Positions 1 to 7,400 of a stretch of 36,180 nt of DNA are shown piece after piece. This DNA is from Bacteroidota bacterium (GTDB lineage Bacteria > Bacteroidota > Ignavibacteria > UBA10030 > BY39): contig JASEGV010000029.1 of assembly GCA_030017895.1 (NCBI GenBank), forward strand, positions 1 to 36,180. Reading direction: 5' to 3'. A program made the position numbers and the translations under genes. Numbering within the stretch: position 1 is the first letter of the stretch; each line of letters starts with the position of its first letter. Under the pieces are notes generated by a model. It was given only the letters and a program-made list of their open reading frames with translations. It was not told where the DNA came from and did no database searches.

Positions 1-96
1 CTTACTTGCATGCTCAAGGAGATATAAAATGACCCACTCGAGTACGCGAAGACCCAAATTAATAATAATGTAAACAACTGAAATTGCAATATGCAT
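1..96 (-). CDS. N-terminal part of a membrane protein, runs off the left edge
   Basis: An ATG at 94-96 on the minus strand opens 32 codons to the window edge without a stop. It is preceded by AGGAG (complement of 102-106) five bases upstream, one of the clearest ribosome binding sites here, so the start is well supported. The visible peptide begins MHIAISVVYIIINLGLRV and then continues hydrophobic, consistent with one or two membrane helices at the N-terminus. It is divergent from uvrA with about 200 bp between the two starts. Too little is visible to name the family; small YggT-like or other short membrane proteins are possible. The gene product is unknown. Confidence 0.6.
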   Translation of the reverse strand, partial: MHIAISVVYIIINLGLRVLEWVILYLLEHASK

Positions 97-166
97 AATT
101 ACTCCTGTACGTATGGCTAAATTATTTTAATACTTAATTCAAATGTTAAATAATATTCTAAAATCC

Positions 167-194
167 TTTGCTATTAACCGCACGTAAATATAAT
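167..194 (+). promoter_or_regulatory. Possible uvrA promoter
   Basis: TTTG at 167-170 and TATAAT at 189-194 are separated by 18 bases, just upstream of uvrA in the divergent intergenic region. The upstream box fits the TTTG form seen at other gene starts in this window, while the downstream box is a plain TATAAT. In AT-rich DNA such matches arise by chance, so this is tentative. Confidence 0.35.
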
Positions 195-292
195 AGCAAT
201 TTTTCATTAAAGCAACTAAATTTACATTATTGCTTTTCCCCATACCTTTTAATATCTTAAAAAATAAAAACTCCCTAATTTTTACTAACATC

Positions 293-3169
293 TTGAACAA
301 CAATAAACTCATAGTCAAAGGTGCACGCGTACACAATCTGAAGAATATCGATGTGGAGATGCCGCGAGATAAACTTATCGTTATAACCGGATTATCCGGT
401 TCCGGTAAATCGAGCTTGGCTTTTGATACAATATATGCTGAAGGTCAGCGCCGGTACATCGAGAGTCTATCGGCTTACGCCCGCCAGTTCCTTGGTGTAA
501 TGGAACGTCCCGATGTTGATAACATCGATGGGTTAAGCCCCGCAATTTCGATAGAACAAAAATCGGTTTCGCAAAATCCGCGTTCGACTGTCGGGACTGT
601 TACCGAAATTTACGATTATCTCCGCTTACTTTTTGCGCGCGTCGGCGTTCAGCATTGCAGCCAGTGCGGGTTGAAAGTAGAGAAACAAAATATTGATGCC
701 ATCATCGACAGTGTGATGAGTTTACCTGAAAACACGCGGGTTCAAATACTGGCGCCTGTCGTGCGGGGAAGGAAAGGACATTATCGCGAATTGTTCGAAG
801 AAATAGTCCGCGATGGCTTTCTTCGTGTTCGTATCGACGGCGAAGGGAAAGAAATTTACAAGGGTATGCAAGCTGATCGCTACAAAATTCACAACATCGA
901 AATTGTTATTGACCGAATTGTTTTGCAAAATCAGATACGAAGTCGTGTTGCCGATTCTATCGAGACCGCATTAAATTTTGGTTCCGGTGTTGTAATTGTA
1001 AATACAGAAAACGGTGATTCGCTTTACAGCATTCACTTCGCTTGCAGCTTATGTGGTATCAGCTACGAAGACCCGGCGCCGAATTCATTCTCCTTCAATT
1101 CTCCTTATGGGTATTGCCCCACCTGTTCAGGACTCGGCGAAAACCGTAAGTTGGACGTTAATCTTATTATTCCCGACGAATCTAAAACTATAAACGATGA
1201 AGGCATAGCAGCGCTCGGCAAACCAAGGCAAACCTGGTTATGGAGTCAGATACGTTCGGTGGCTAAGAAAAATAAGTATAATTTCGATACACCGATAAAC
1301 GAAATTCCTAAAAAGTTCATAAACATTTTACTCAACGGTGCCGGGGATGAAAAATTCGAAGTAGAATACACATATAATAGTGGTAGAAAAGTTGTTTATA
1401 AACATCGCTATAACGGAATTTTGCATTCGCTTCAGCATTATTATGACGAAACATCATCGAACCATATCCGCCAATGGGTCGAGGCATATATGTCGGTTAA
1501 TCCGTGCGGCGATTGTAATGGCGGGCGACTCCGCAAAGAAAGTCTTGCTGTTAAAATCACCGACCTAAAAACGAACAGGTTAGTGAACATCGCGGATGTT
1601 GTTCGTCTCTCAATAAAAGATGCAAAAATATTTTTCCAAAATCTAAAACTTTCGGAAAGGCAAAGTATAATTGCCAATCAGATTTCAGGCGAAATAAATA
1701 AGCGGCTTGAATTTTTGTTAAATGTTGGATTAGATTATTTAACACTCGATCGACCGGCACGCACACTTTCAGGCGGCGAGGGGCAGCGCATCCGGCTTGC
1801 TACACAAATCGGTTCACAGTTAGTGGGCGTGCTCTACGTTCTTGATGAACCGAGTATCGGTTTACATCAACGCGATAATATAAAACTGATCAATTCGCTT
1901 AAAAAACTTCGCGATTTGGGAAATACTATAATTGTTGTCGAGCACGATAAAGAAATGATTCAAAGTGCCGACTTCGTTGTAGATTTAGGACCGGGCGCCG
2001 GTGAACACGGCGGTTACCTGGTAACATCGGGAAAACCAAAACAACTGAAATTACGGAATGATGAACTAATAATTTCAGGAAACGGTATTGAACCGATATC
2101 ATACACAGCCCACTATCTTGCCAATGAACGTAAAATCGATATTCCAAAAATCCGCAGAGAAGGAAACGGACTGTTTATTACTTTGCGTGGATGTAGTGGA
2201 AACAATTTGAAAAATATCGATGCAAAAATTCCGCTTGGAAAACTTATTTGTGTAACCGGAGTTAGTGGTTCGGGTAAATCCACTTTGATAATCGAAACGC
2301 TCTATCGCATTCTTTCCAGAAAATTTTATCGCTCAAACGATGTCCCTCTTAAGTATAAAAAAATCGAAGGTTTACAAAATATTGATAAAGTTATTGATAT
2401 AGACCAGAATCCGATTGGACGCACACCACGTTCGAATCCTGCAACTTATACAGGGTTGTTCACGCTCATCCGCGATTTATTTACGCAACTGCCTGAAGCA
2501 AAAATTCGCGGTTACAAGGCGGGAAGATTTAGCTTCAACGTGAAGGGGGGCAGATGTGAAGAGTGCGAGGGCGACGGCGTGCGTAAAATTGAAATGAATT
2601 TCTTACCCGGTGTTTATGTTCAATGCGAGGTTTGCAAAGGAAAGCGGTATAGTAAAGAAACTCTCGAAGTTTTATACAAAGGGAAATCGATTGCCGATAT
2701 TTTAAATATGACTGTTGAGGAAGCTCTTAGTTTCTTCAGTGAAATCCCCAAAATAGTTCGCAAGCTTCAAACCCTTTTTGATGTAGGAATGAGCTACATC
2801 AGGCTTGGTCAGCAGGCGACAACACTTTCGGGGGGCGAGGCGCAACGGGTTAAATTATCAACTGAACTTTCAAAAATCGGAACGGGTAATACACTTTACA
2901 TATTGGACGAACCGACAACGGGACTTCATTTCGAAGATATCAGGATGTTGCTTTCGGTCTTGAATAAATTGGTTGAAAAAGGAAATACCGTTGTTATTAT
3001 CGAACATAATATGGATGTAATAAAATGTGCCGATTGGATAATGGATTTAGGACCGGGCGGCGGTGATGAAGGGGGTGAAATAGTAGCACAAGGAAGCCCA
3101 GAAGAAATTGTAAAAATTAAAAGAAGTTACACAGGGATGTATCTCAAAGATGAGTTGTTTGGAATTTGA
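293..3169 (+). CDS. uvrA: Excinuclease ABC subunit A (UvrA)
   Basis: UvrA is the ATP-dependent DNA damage-recognition subunit of nucleotide excision repair; it loads UvrB at lesions. Two ABC modules are visible. The first has Walker A GLSGSGKSS shortly after the start, a zinc-binding CxxC...CxxC module (CSLCG ... CPTC), signature LSGGEGQR and Walker B VLYVLDEPSIGLH. The second has Walker A GVSGSGKST, zinc module CEECEGDG ... CEVCKGKR, signature LSGGEAQR and LYILDEPTTGLH. The open frame extends back to a TTG at 230, but the first 21 residues would be low-complexity and unlike UvrA. TTG 293 gives NNNKLIVKGARVHNLKN, the normal distance from start to the conserved IVKGA, and a 958-residue protein, usual for the family. 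Neither start has a clear Shine-Dalgarno. It seems monocistronic. Confidence 0.97.
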   Translation: MNNNKLIVKGARVHNLKNIDVEMPRDKLIVITGLSGSGKSSLAFDTIYAEGQRRYIESLSAYARQFLGVMERPDVDNIDGLSPAISIEQKSVSQNPRSTVGTVTEIYDYLRLLFARVGVQHCSQCGLKVEKQNIDAIIDSVMSLPENTRVQILAPVVRGRKGHYRELFEEIVRDGFLRVRIDGEGKEIYKGMQADRYKIHNIEIVIDRIVLQNQIRSRVADSIETALNFGSGVVIVNTENGDSLYSIHFACSLCGISYEDPAPNSFSFNSPYGYCPTCSGLGENRKLDVNLIIPDESKTINDEGIAALGKPRQTWLWSQIRSVAKKNKYNFDTPINEIPKKFINILLNGAGDEKFEVEYTYNSGRKVVYKHRYNGILHSLQHYYDETSSNHIRQWVEAYMSVNPCGDCNGGRLRKESLAVKITDLKTNRLVNIADVVRLSIKDAKIFFQNLKLSERQSIIANQISGEINKRLEFLLNVGLDYLTLDRPARTLSGGEGQRIRLATQIGSQLVGVLYVLDEPSIGLHQRDNIKLINSLKKLRDLGNTIIVVEHDKEMIQSADFVVDLGPGAGEHGGYLVTSGKPKQLKLRNDELIISGNGIEPISYTAHYLANERKIDIPKIRREGNGLFITLRGCSGNNLKNIDAKIPLGKLICVTGVSGSGKSTLIIETLYRILSRKFYRSNDVPLKYKKIEGLQNIDKVIDIDQNPIGRTPRSNPATYTGLFTLIRDLFTQLPEAKIRGYKAGRFSFNVKGGRCEECEGDGVRKIEMNFLPGVYVQCEVCKGKRYSKETLEVLYKGKSIADILNMTVEEALSFFSEIPKIVRKLQTLFDVGMSYIRLGQQATTLSGGEAQRVKLSTELSKIGTGNTLYILDEPTTGLHFEDIRMLLSVLNKLVEKGNTVVIIEHNMDVIKCADWIMDLGPGGGDEGGEIVAQGSPEEIVKIKRSYTGMYLKDELFGI

Positions 3170-3244
3170 GAATTTATAAAATATATTTATCTGGTATCAT
3201 TACTTTTTTTATGAAAAACATCTGATTATTTGTCCGTACAAATG

Positions 3245-3275
3245 TTTGTTTCGGTCTCGAATCGGTCTATCTTTT
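3245..3275 (+). promoter_or_regulatory. Candidate Bacteroidota-type promoter for the TSUP gene
   Basis: TTTG at 3245-3248, a 19-base spacer and TATCTTTT at 3268-3275 match the Bacteroidota -33/-7 consensus (TTTG, TAnnTTTG) with one mismatch in the downstream box. It lies about 70 bases before the TSUP start, in a gap otherwise without genes. Same geometry as the sites before the hydantoinase, the FAD subunit and the nucleoside kinase. Confidence 0.45.
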
Positions 3276-3278
3276 AAA

Positions 3279-3317
3279 CCACGACTTACCCGTCCGCCCG
3301 TTTGGCAGGATTCGTGG
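3279..3317 (+). repeat. GC-rich imperfect palindrome
   Basis: CCACGA at 3279-3284 is the inverse complement of TCGTGG at 3312-3317, and the 27 bases between are unusually GC-rich for this window (CGTCCGCCCGTTTGGC). It sits between the candidate -7 box and the TSUP start. It could be a small dispersed palindromic repeat or an operator-like hairpin in the 5' leader; the sequence alone does not decide. Confidence 0.35.
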
Positions 3318-3342
3318 ATTCAAATTAATTCAAATTAACATT

Positions 3343-4116
3343 ATGGAATATATTATCATTTCATTAGCTGCATTTTTAACTTCAGGTTTAACTTTATTCT
3401 CCGGATTCGGTCTCGGCACTTTACTGATGCCTGTGTTTGCAATATTTTTTCCAATCCATATTGCTGTAGGTATGACGGCGCTTGTTCACTTTGCGAATAA
3501 TATTTTCAAACTCGCCCTCGTCGGGAGGGAAGCCGATATATCTACAGTTATACGTTTTGGATTGCCTGCTATTCTCGCCGCCTTTGTAGGTGCGTTCCTT
3601 CTCCAATGGCTGTCCGATTTACAGCCGCTATTTGGTTATTCGCTTTTTGGAAATAATTTCCAAATAATGCCGGTCAAACTTATTATCGCAATCTTGATGT
3701 TATGTTTTGCATTGTTCGAACTGTTGCCGCACTTCGAAAAATTATCTTTCCCCAAAAAATATTTGCCAATCGGTGGTGTGTTGAGTGGCTTCTTCGGCGG
3801 ACTTTCAGGTCATCAAGGTGCCCTTCGGAGTGCATTTCTCATAAAAACCGGTATGTCAAAAGAAAGCTTCATCGGAACAGGTGTCGTGATCGCCTGCCTG
3901 ATTGATGCAACCCGCCTCTCAGTTTATTCGGGTCATTTTGCTGTCGCAGGTATCGCAGATAACTCGATTTTACTCGCTTGTGCCACTTTGGCAGCGTTTT
4001 TAGGCGCCTTTATAGGTAATCGACTGATAAAAAAAATCACTTTATCCATAGTTAAAATTATTGTAGCGATTATGCTTTTTGTAATTGCACTCGGATTAGG
4101 AACAGGATTAATTTAG
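3343..4116 (+). CDS. TSUP-family (TauE/SafE) membrane transporter
   Basis: A 257-residue, highly hydrophobic protein with about eight predicted membrane segments in two halves. It has the glycine-rich start SGLTLFSGFGLGTLLMP and the second-half repeat GGVLSGFFGGLSGHQGALRS that mark TauE/SafE (TSUP) permeases. Family members export or import sulfite, sulfoacetate, sulfonates or other small organic anions across the inner membrane; the substrate here cannot be read from sequence. Length is usual for the family. It starts with ATG and sits alone between uvrA and the trp leader. The trp promoter begins only six bases after its stop, and I see no separate terminator after it, so readthrough into the trp leader is possible. 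Confidence 0.85.
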   Translation: MEYIIISLAAFLTSGLTLFSGFGLGTLLMPVFAIFFPIHIAVGMTALVHFANNIFKLALVGREADISTVIRFGLPAILAAFVGAFLLQWLSDLQPLFGYSLFGNNFQIMPVKLIIAILMLCFALFELLPHFEKLSFPKKYLPIGGVLSGFFGGLSGHQGALRSAFLIKTGMSKESFIGTGVVIACLIDATRLSVYSGHFAVAGIADNSILLACATLAAFLGAFIGNRLIKKITLSIVKIIVAIMLFVIALGLGTGLI

Positions 4117-4121
4117 AAAAC

Positions 4122-4150
4122 TTGACACATACAAATTATTTTTGTATAAT
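4122..4150 (+). promoter_or_regulatory. Consensus-like promoter of the aromatic operon
   Basis: TTGACA at 4122-4127 and TATAAT at 4145-4150 with a 17-base spacer, both boxes identical to the sigma-70 consensus. Transcription would start near 4157, about 11 bases before the leader ORF. The same bases also read as TTG-N20-TAnn, the spacing of the other promoters in the window. A strong constitutive promoter is what a termination-controlled operon needs. Confidence 0.8.
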
Positions 4151-4167
4151 GTAAAAGAATTTTTACT

Positions 4168-4260
4168 ATGCAAAAAATAAACACCATATATTATACTTAT
4201 TACCGTCAGGCATTTTACTACCCTTATTGGTGGTGCGTATCATTTCGTAAATGGTGTTGA
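4168..4260 (+). CDS. trpL: Aromatic-rich leader peptide of the trp/tyr operon
   Basis: A 30-codon ORF starting at ATG 4168 and ending with TGA 4258-4260, about 11 bases after the predicted transcription start. Twelve of 30 codons are aromatic: seven Tyr, two Phe and three Trp. Its core reads RQAFYYPYWWC, with a tandem Trp pair at 4228-4233 and a third Trp codon at 4252-4254, and two Tyr pairs sit near the start. This composition is far from chance and is the hallmark of a ribosome-mediated attenuation leader. Unlike the enterobacterial TrpL it also carries many Tyr codons, which fits an operon that includes tyrA and DAHP synthase. No strong Shine-Dalgarno is seen, only a purine run (AAAAGAA, 4153-4159). 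I infer the function from composition and position; translation is not shown. Confidence 0.82.
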   Translation: MQKINTIYYTYYRQAFYYPYWWCVSFRKWC

Positions 4261-4335
4261 TAGATTAATTGCAGAATAATTTTAATAAATTATTAAACAA
4301 TAGAAAGCCCGTCTTGAAACACCAAGATGGGCTTT
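4180..4335 (+). promoter_or_regulatory. Candidate attenuator RNA with competing pairings
   Basis: Complementary segments lie around the leader ORF. AACACCAT (4180-4187) can pair over 8 bp with ATGGTGTT (4251-4258). The last seven bases of that second segment can also pair with AACACCA (4318-4324), in the loop and 3' arm of the terminator. A local hairpin, ATCATTT (4239-4245) with AAATGGT (4249-4255, one G-U pair), overlaps the second segment, and its 5' arm would be covered by a ribosome stalled at the Trp pair. An AT-only hairpin (AATAATTT/AAATTATT, 4275-4294) follows. This resembles a 1:2 / 2:3 / 3:4 switch, but the 2:3 helix is short and does not fully exclude the terminator, so the exact fold is uncertain. 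Confidence 0.5.
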
Positions 4336-4344
4336 TTAGTTTTT
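4304..4344 (+). terminator. Intrinsic terminator (attenuator) before trpE
   Basis: AAAGCCCGTCTTG (4304-4316) pairs with CAAGATGGGCTTT (4323-4335): 13 bp with a single G-U pair and a 6-base loop. It is followed by TTTTT, AG, TTTTT. The end lies about 15 bases before the trpE start and 44 bases after the leader stop codon, the standard place for an attenuator rather than an end-of-operon terminator. trpE has its own AAAAGG ribosome binding site at 4345-4350, immediately after the U-tract. Confidence 0.88.
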
Positions 4345-4358
4345 AAAAGGCAACAAAT

Positions 4359-5819
4359 ATGAAATTTGATGAATTTAAATCGCTTGCACACACACATAAA
4401 ATTGTTACAATCACTGAAACGATGTTAGCCGATATGTTAACTCCTGTTTCAGCTTATATGCGATTACGACGGAATGCGGAAACGTCATTCTTATTCGAAA
4501 GCGTTGAAGGTGATGAAAAGATTGCCCGCTATTCATTTCTTGGACGCAGCCCGACTTTTACAATCCGTAATAAAAATTTTGAAACCCGGATATCAAATCA
4601 TAACAACGAAAGAATATTGTACGATAATTATTTTGATATCTTAACGAACTTGATTGCGCAATATAACATCAGCCGAACCCCAAACACTTCCCGTTTTGCA
4701 GGCGGGTTTGTCGGCTATTTCGGTTACGATATTATCAGGAATATCGAGAAGGTTCCAAACAAAAATCCAAACGATATCACCGCTGACGAAACAATCTTAG
4801 GCTTTTTCCCAACCGTCCTGATTTTCGATCATCTCAAACATCAAATAATTTTTCTATCGAATATATTCATTGATGATAATCTTTCCCTTGAGTTACAATA
4901 TGATACAGCTATGAACGAAATCGCAATGTTAAAAAATGATTTAATACAGAGTGAATTCAGATTGGGAAATTTTTCCGCAAACATATCCGATTTAAAATCC
5001 AATACTACGCAGACAGAATTTGAAGCAAATGTTTTAAGAGCAAAATCTTACATTGGTGCGGGGGATATTTTTCAGGTTGTCTTATCTCAACGTTTTGAAA
5101 TTCCTTACAGCGGTGATGATTTTAATGTTTATCGTGCATTAAGAGTTGTGAACCCTTCGCCGTATCTTTACTATTTGGATTTTGGAGATTGTAGAGTAAT
5201 TGGTTCATCGCCGGAAATTCTTGTCAGAAAAGAAAATGATTACGCCGAAGTTTATCCGATAGCCGGCACCCGGAAGCGTGGCACCAACGAACAAGAAGAT
5301 AAGCAACTTGAAAACGATCTCTTGAAAGATGAAAAAGAATTAGCTGAACACATTATGCTCGTAGATTTAGGAAGGAACGATTTAGGCAGAATCTGCAAAC
5401 CGGGAACTGTAAAAGTTGATGAGTTGATGAAGATCGTTCGATACTCTCATGTTATGCACATCGCCTCGCGGGTTTCAGGTATTATCGAAGAGAATAAAAC
5501 AGCGATTGATGTTTTGAAAGCAGCTTTTCCGGCAGGAACAGTTTCGGGTGCGCCTAAAATCCGGGCAATGGAAATTATCGATGAATTGGAAAACGTTCAG
5601 CGTGGAATTTATGCTGGCGGCATCGGTTACATCGACCTTTCCGGAAATTTAGATACTTGCATTGCTATCCGGACAATCTTTGCAAAAAATGGCGTCCTGT
5701 ATTTTCAAAGCGGTGCCGGCATTGTCGCTGATTCAATTCCGGTAAATGAATATCAAGAAACACTTCACAAATCAGAAGCAATTGTTGAAGCAATTAAATT
5801 AGCGAAAGGATTAAAATGA
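4359..5819 (+). CDS. trpE: Anthranilate synthase component I
   Basis: Converts chorismate and ammonia or glutamine to anthranilate, the first step of the Trp branch, with TrpG as glutaminase partner. The 486-residue protein has the chorismate-binding C-terminal domain: SPEILV, IAGTRKRG, and the diagnostic AFPAGTVSGAPKIRAMEII. The N-terminal FLFESVEG (residues 44-51) corresponds to the Trp feedback site (LLESxxG) of TrpE, so allosteric inhibition by Trp is likely. The FPAGTVSGAPK signature and the neighbouring genes favour TrpE over PabB. ATG at 4359 follows AAAAGG with 8-base spacing, directly after the attenuator. Its TGA overlaps the trpG ATG (ATGA), indicating translational coupling and matched amounts of the two subunits. 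Confidence 0.97.
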   Translation: MKFDEFKSLAHTHKIVTITETMLADMLTPVSAYMRLRRNAETSFLFESVEGDEKIARYSFLGRSPTFTIRNKNFETRISNHNNERILYDNYFDILTNLIAQYNISRTPNTSRFAGGFVGYFGYDIIRNIEKVPNKNPNDITADETILGFFPTVLIFDHLKHQIIFLSNIFIDDNLSLELQYDTAMNEIAMLKNDLIQSEFRLGNFSANISDLKSNTTQTEFEANVLRAKSYIGAGDIFQVVLSQRFEIPYSGDDFNVYRALRVVNPSPYLYYLDFGDCRVIGSSPEILVRKENDYAEVYPIAGTRKRGTNEQEDKQLENDLLKDEKELAEHIMLVDLGRNDLGRICKPGTVKVDELMKIVRYSHVMHIASRVSGIIEENKTAIDVLKAAFPAGTVSGAPKIRAMEIIDELENVQRGIYAGGIGYIDLSGNLDTCIAIRTIFAKNGVLYFQSGAGIVADSIPVNEYQETLHKSEAIVEAIKLAKGLK

Positions 5820-6385
5820 TACTCGTGATAGATAACTACGATTCTTTTACTTACAACCTTGTTCAGCTTGTAGCGGCAGTTAATGACGATTTCCGTGTTG
5901 TTCGCAACGATAAAATTACACTTGACGAAATCAAACAATTAATGCCAACGCATATTCTTATTTCTCCGGGACCAGGCAGACCGGAAAATGCAGGAATTTG
6001 TATTGATGTTATCAAACAATTCGCCGCCGATATTCCGATATTCGGCGTTTGTCTTGGGCATCAGGCAATAGGATACGCTTTCGGTTGCAAGATTGTTCGA
6101 GCACCTGTTTTGATGCACGGCAAAACTTCGATGATTTATCACGATGCAAAGTCCATCTTCCAAAATATTGAAAATCCATTTGAAGCAACACGGTATCATT
6201 CGCTCGTAATCGAACGTGAATCCATCACGCCAGACTTGGTTATAACCTCTGAAACAAAAGACGGTATTATTATGGGTGTGCGACACAATAAATATCCAAT
6301 CGAAGGAATTCAATTCCATCCCGAATCAATATTAACAAAAGTTGGTGATAAATTAATTAACAACTGGCTGCTTATAAATAAATAA
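5816..6385 (+). CDS. trpG: Anthranilate synthase component II (glutamine amidotransferase)
   Basis: Class I glutamine amidotransferase that supplies ammonia to TrpE. The 189-residue protein shows NYDSFTYNLVQ at the N-terminus, the oxyanion loop SPGPGRPENAG, nucleophile Cys79 in GVCLGHQAIG, and the His168/Glu170 pair in GIQFHPES, so the triad is complete. The length is that of a free-standing subunit; there is no fusion to TrpD as in E. coli. The start overlaps the trpE stop by four bases. Such subunits may also serve PabB in folate synthesis; no pabB is in the window, so that cannot be judged here. Confidence 0.96.
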   Translation: MILVIDNYDSFTYNLVQLVAAVNDDFRVVRNDKITLDEIKQLMPTHILISPGPGRPENAGICIDVIKQFAADIPIFGVCLGHQAIGYAFGCKIVRAPVLMHGKTSMIYHDAKSIFQNIENPFEATRYHSLVIERESITPDLVITSETKDGIIMGVRHNKYPIEGIQFHPESILTKVGDKLINNWLLINK

Positions 6386-6386
6386 T

Positions 6387-7400
6387 ATGAAAGAAATACT
6401 TAAAAAAATTTTAGAGGGAAATGATTTAGATTTCAACGATGCCTCCGACGTAATGAATTCCATTATGGCAGGTTCTGTTACTGATTCTCAAATCGGTGCT
6501 TTTCTCGCCGCAGAAAAAATAAAAGGCGAGACAGTTGAGGAGCTAACAGCTTTTGCGAAAGTTATGCGTGAAAAATCAGTAAAAATAAATTTGGCGGATA
6601 AAAATGCAATTGATATGTGCGGAACTGGGGGCGACGGACGAGGAACATTTAATATTTCGACAGTAGCTTCATTTGTTGCTGCCGGAGCCGGCGTTACAGT
6701 TGCCAAGCACGGAAATAAATCTGTTTCGAGTAGTTGCGGCAGCGCCGATTTATTGAAAGAACTTGGCGTAGATATTTCGATTGAACCTTTCAAAGTCGAA
6801 AAATGTATTAACGAAATCGGTATTGGTTTTATGTTCGCTCCAATTTTTCACCCTGCGATGAAGTTGGTCAGTAAACTACGATCCGAATTAGGAGTTAAAA
6901 CTTTTTTTAACATTATGGGTCCGCTAACTAATCCCGCAGAAGTTAATTACCAAATGATAGGTGCATACAATCTCGACGTTGCCAAAAAAATAATAGAAAT
7001 ATTGAAGCGGTTATGCACGAAGAAATCTGCCGCCTTACATTCTTCTGATGGATTAGATGAAATATCCTTGAGCGGAAAGACATGCATTTTTGAAATTGCT
7101 GAAAACGAAGACTTAAAATCGTTTGAAATTCACCCGAAAGATTTTGGACTTGAACTTTGCGATATATCCGATTTAACAGGTGGAACGCCGGAACAGAATG
7201 CAAGTATCTGTCTTGAAGTTTTGAACAATAAAAAAAATCCGAAACGCGATATAGTTTTACTAAATGCCGCTTATGCGATTTACATAAGTGGAAAAGCCGA
7301 AACGCCGCGCGATGGATTTCAAAAAGCTGTTGATTCACTCGAAAACGGGCGTGCTTGGCAAAAATTAAATCAATTAATCGAGTTCACAAAAAGTATATGA
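6387..7400 (+). CDS. trpD: Anthranilate phosphoribosyltransferase
   Basis: Transfers the phosphoribosyl group of PRPP to anthranilate. The 337-residue protein has the family's small N-terminal helical domain and then the PRPP-binding stretch MCGTGGDGRGTFNISTVAS, followed by VAKHGNKSVSSSCGSADLLKELGV (motif split across strands of the nucleoside-phosphorylase-like fold) and the Mg-binding region near DEIS. Length and motif order are standard. It starts with ATG one base after the trpG stop, and its TGA overlaps the start of trpC in an ATGA. A purine-rich stretch within the trpG end may act as its ribosome site, but no strong Shine-Dalgarno is seen. Confidence 0.96.
   Translation: MKEILKKILEGNDLDFNDASDVMNSIMAGSVTDSQIGAFLAAEKIKGETVEELTAFAKVMREKSVKINLADKNAIDMCGTGGDGRGTFNISTVASFVAAGAGVTVAKHGNKSVSSSCGSADLLKELGVDISIEPFKVEKCINEIGIGFMFAPIFHPAMKLVSKLRSELGVKTFFNIMGPLTNPAEVNYQMIGAYNLDVAKKIIEILKRLCTKKSAALHSSDGLDEISLSGKTCIFEIAENEDLKSFEIHPKDFGLELCDISDLTGGTPEQNASICLEVLNNKKNPKRDIVLLNAAYAIYISGKAETPRDGFQKAVDSLENGRAWQKLNQLIEFTKSI

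Noticed and set aside
230-292. Longer start of uvrA at TTG 230
   Set aside because: The added 21 residues are low-complexity and precede the normal UvrA N-terminus.
4157-4350. T-box or TRAP-type control of the trp operon
   Set aside because: No T-box consensus and no series of spaced GAG/UAG triplets; the aromatic leader ORF with terminator explains the region better.
7355-7396. Longer start of trpC at TTG 7355
   Set aside because: It would overlap trpD by 46 bases and add residues not seen in TrpC; ATG 7397 gives a family-like N-terminus and the ATGA overlap used across the operon.
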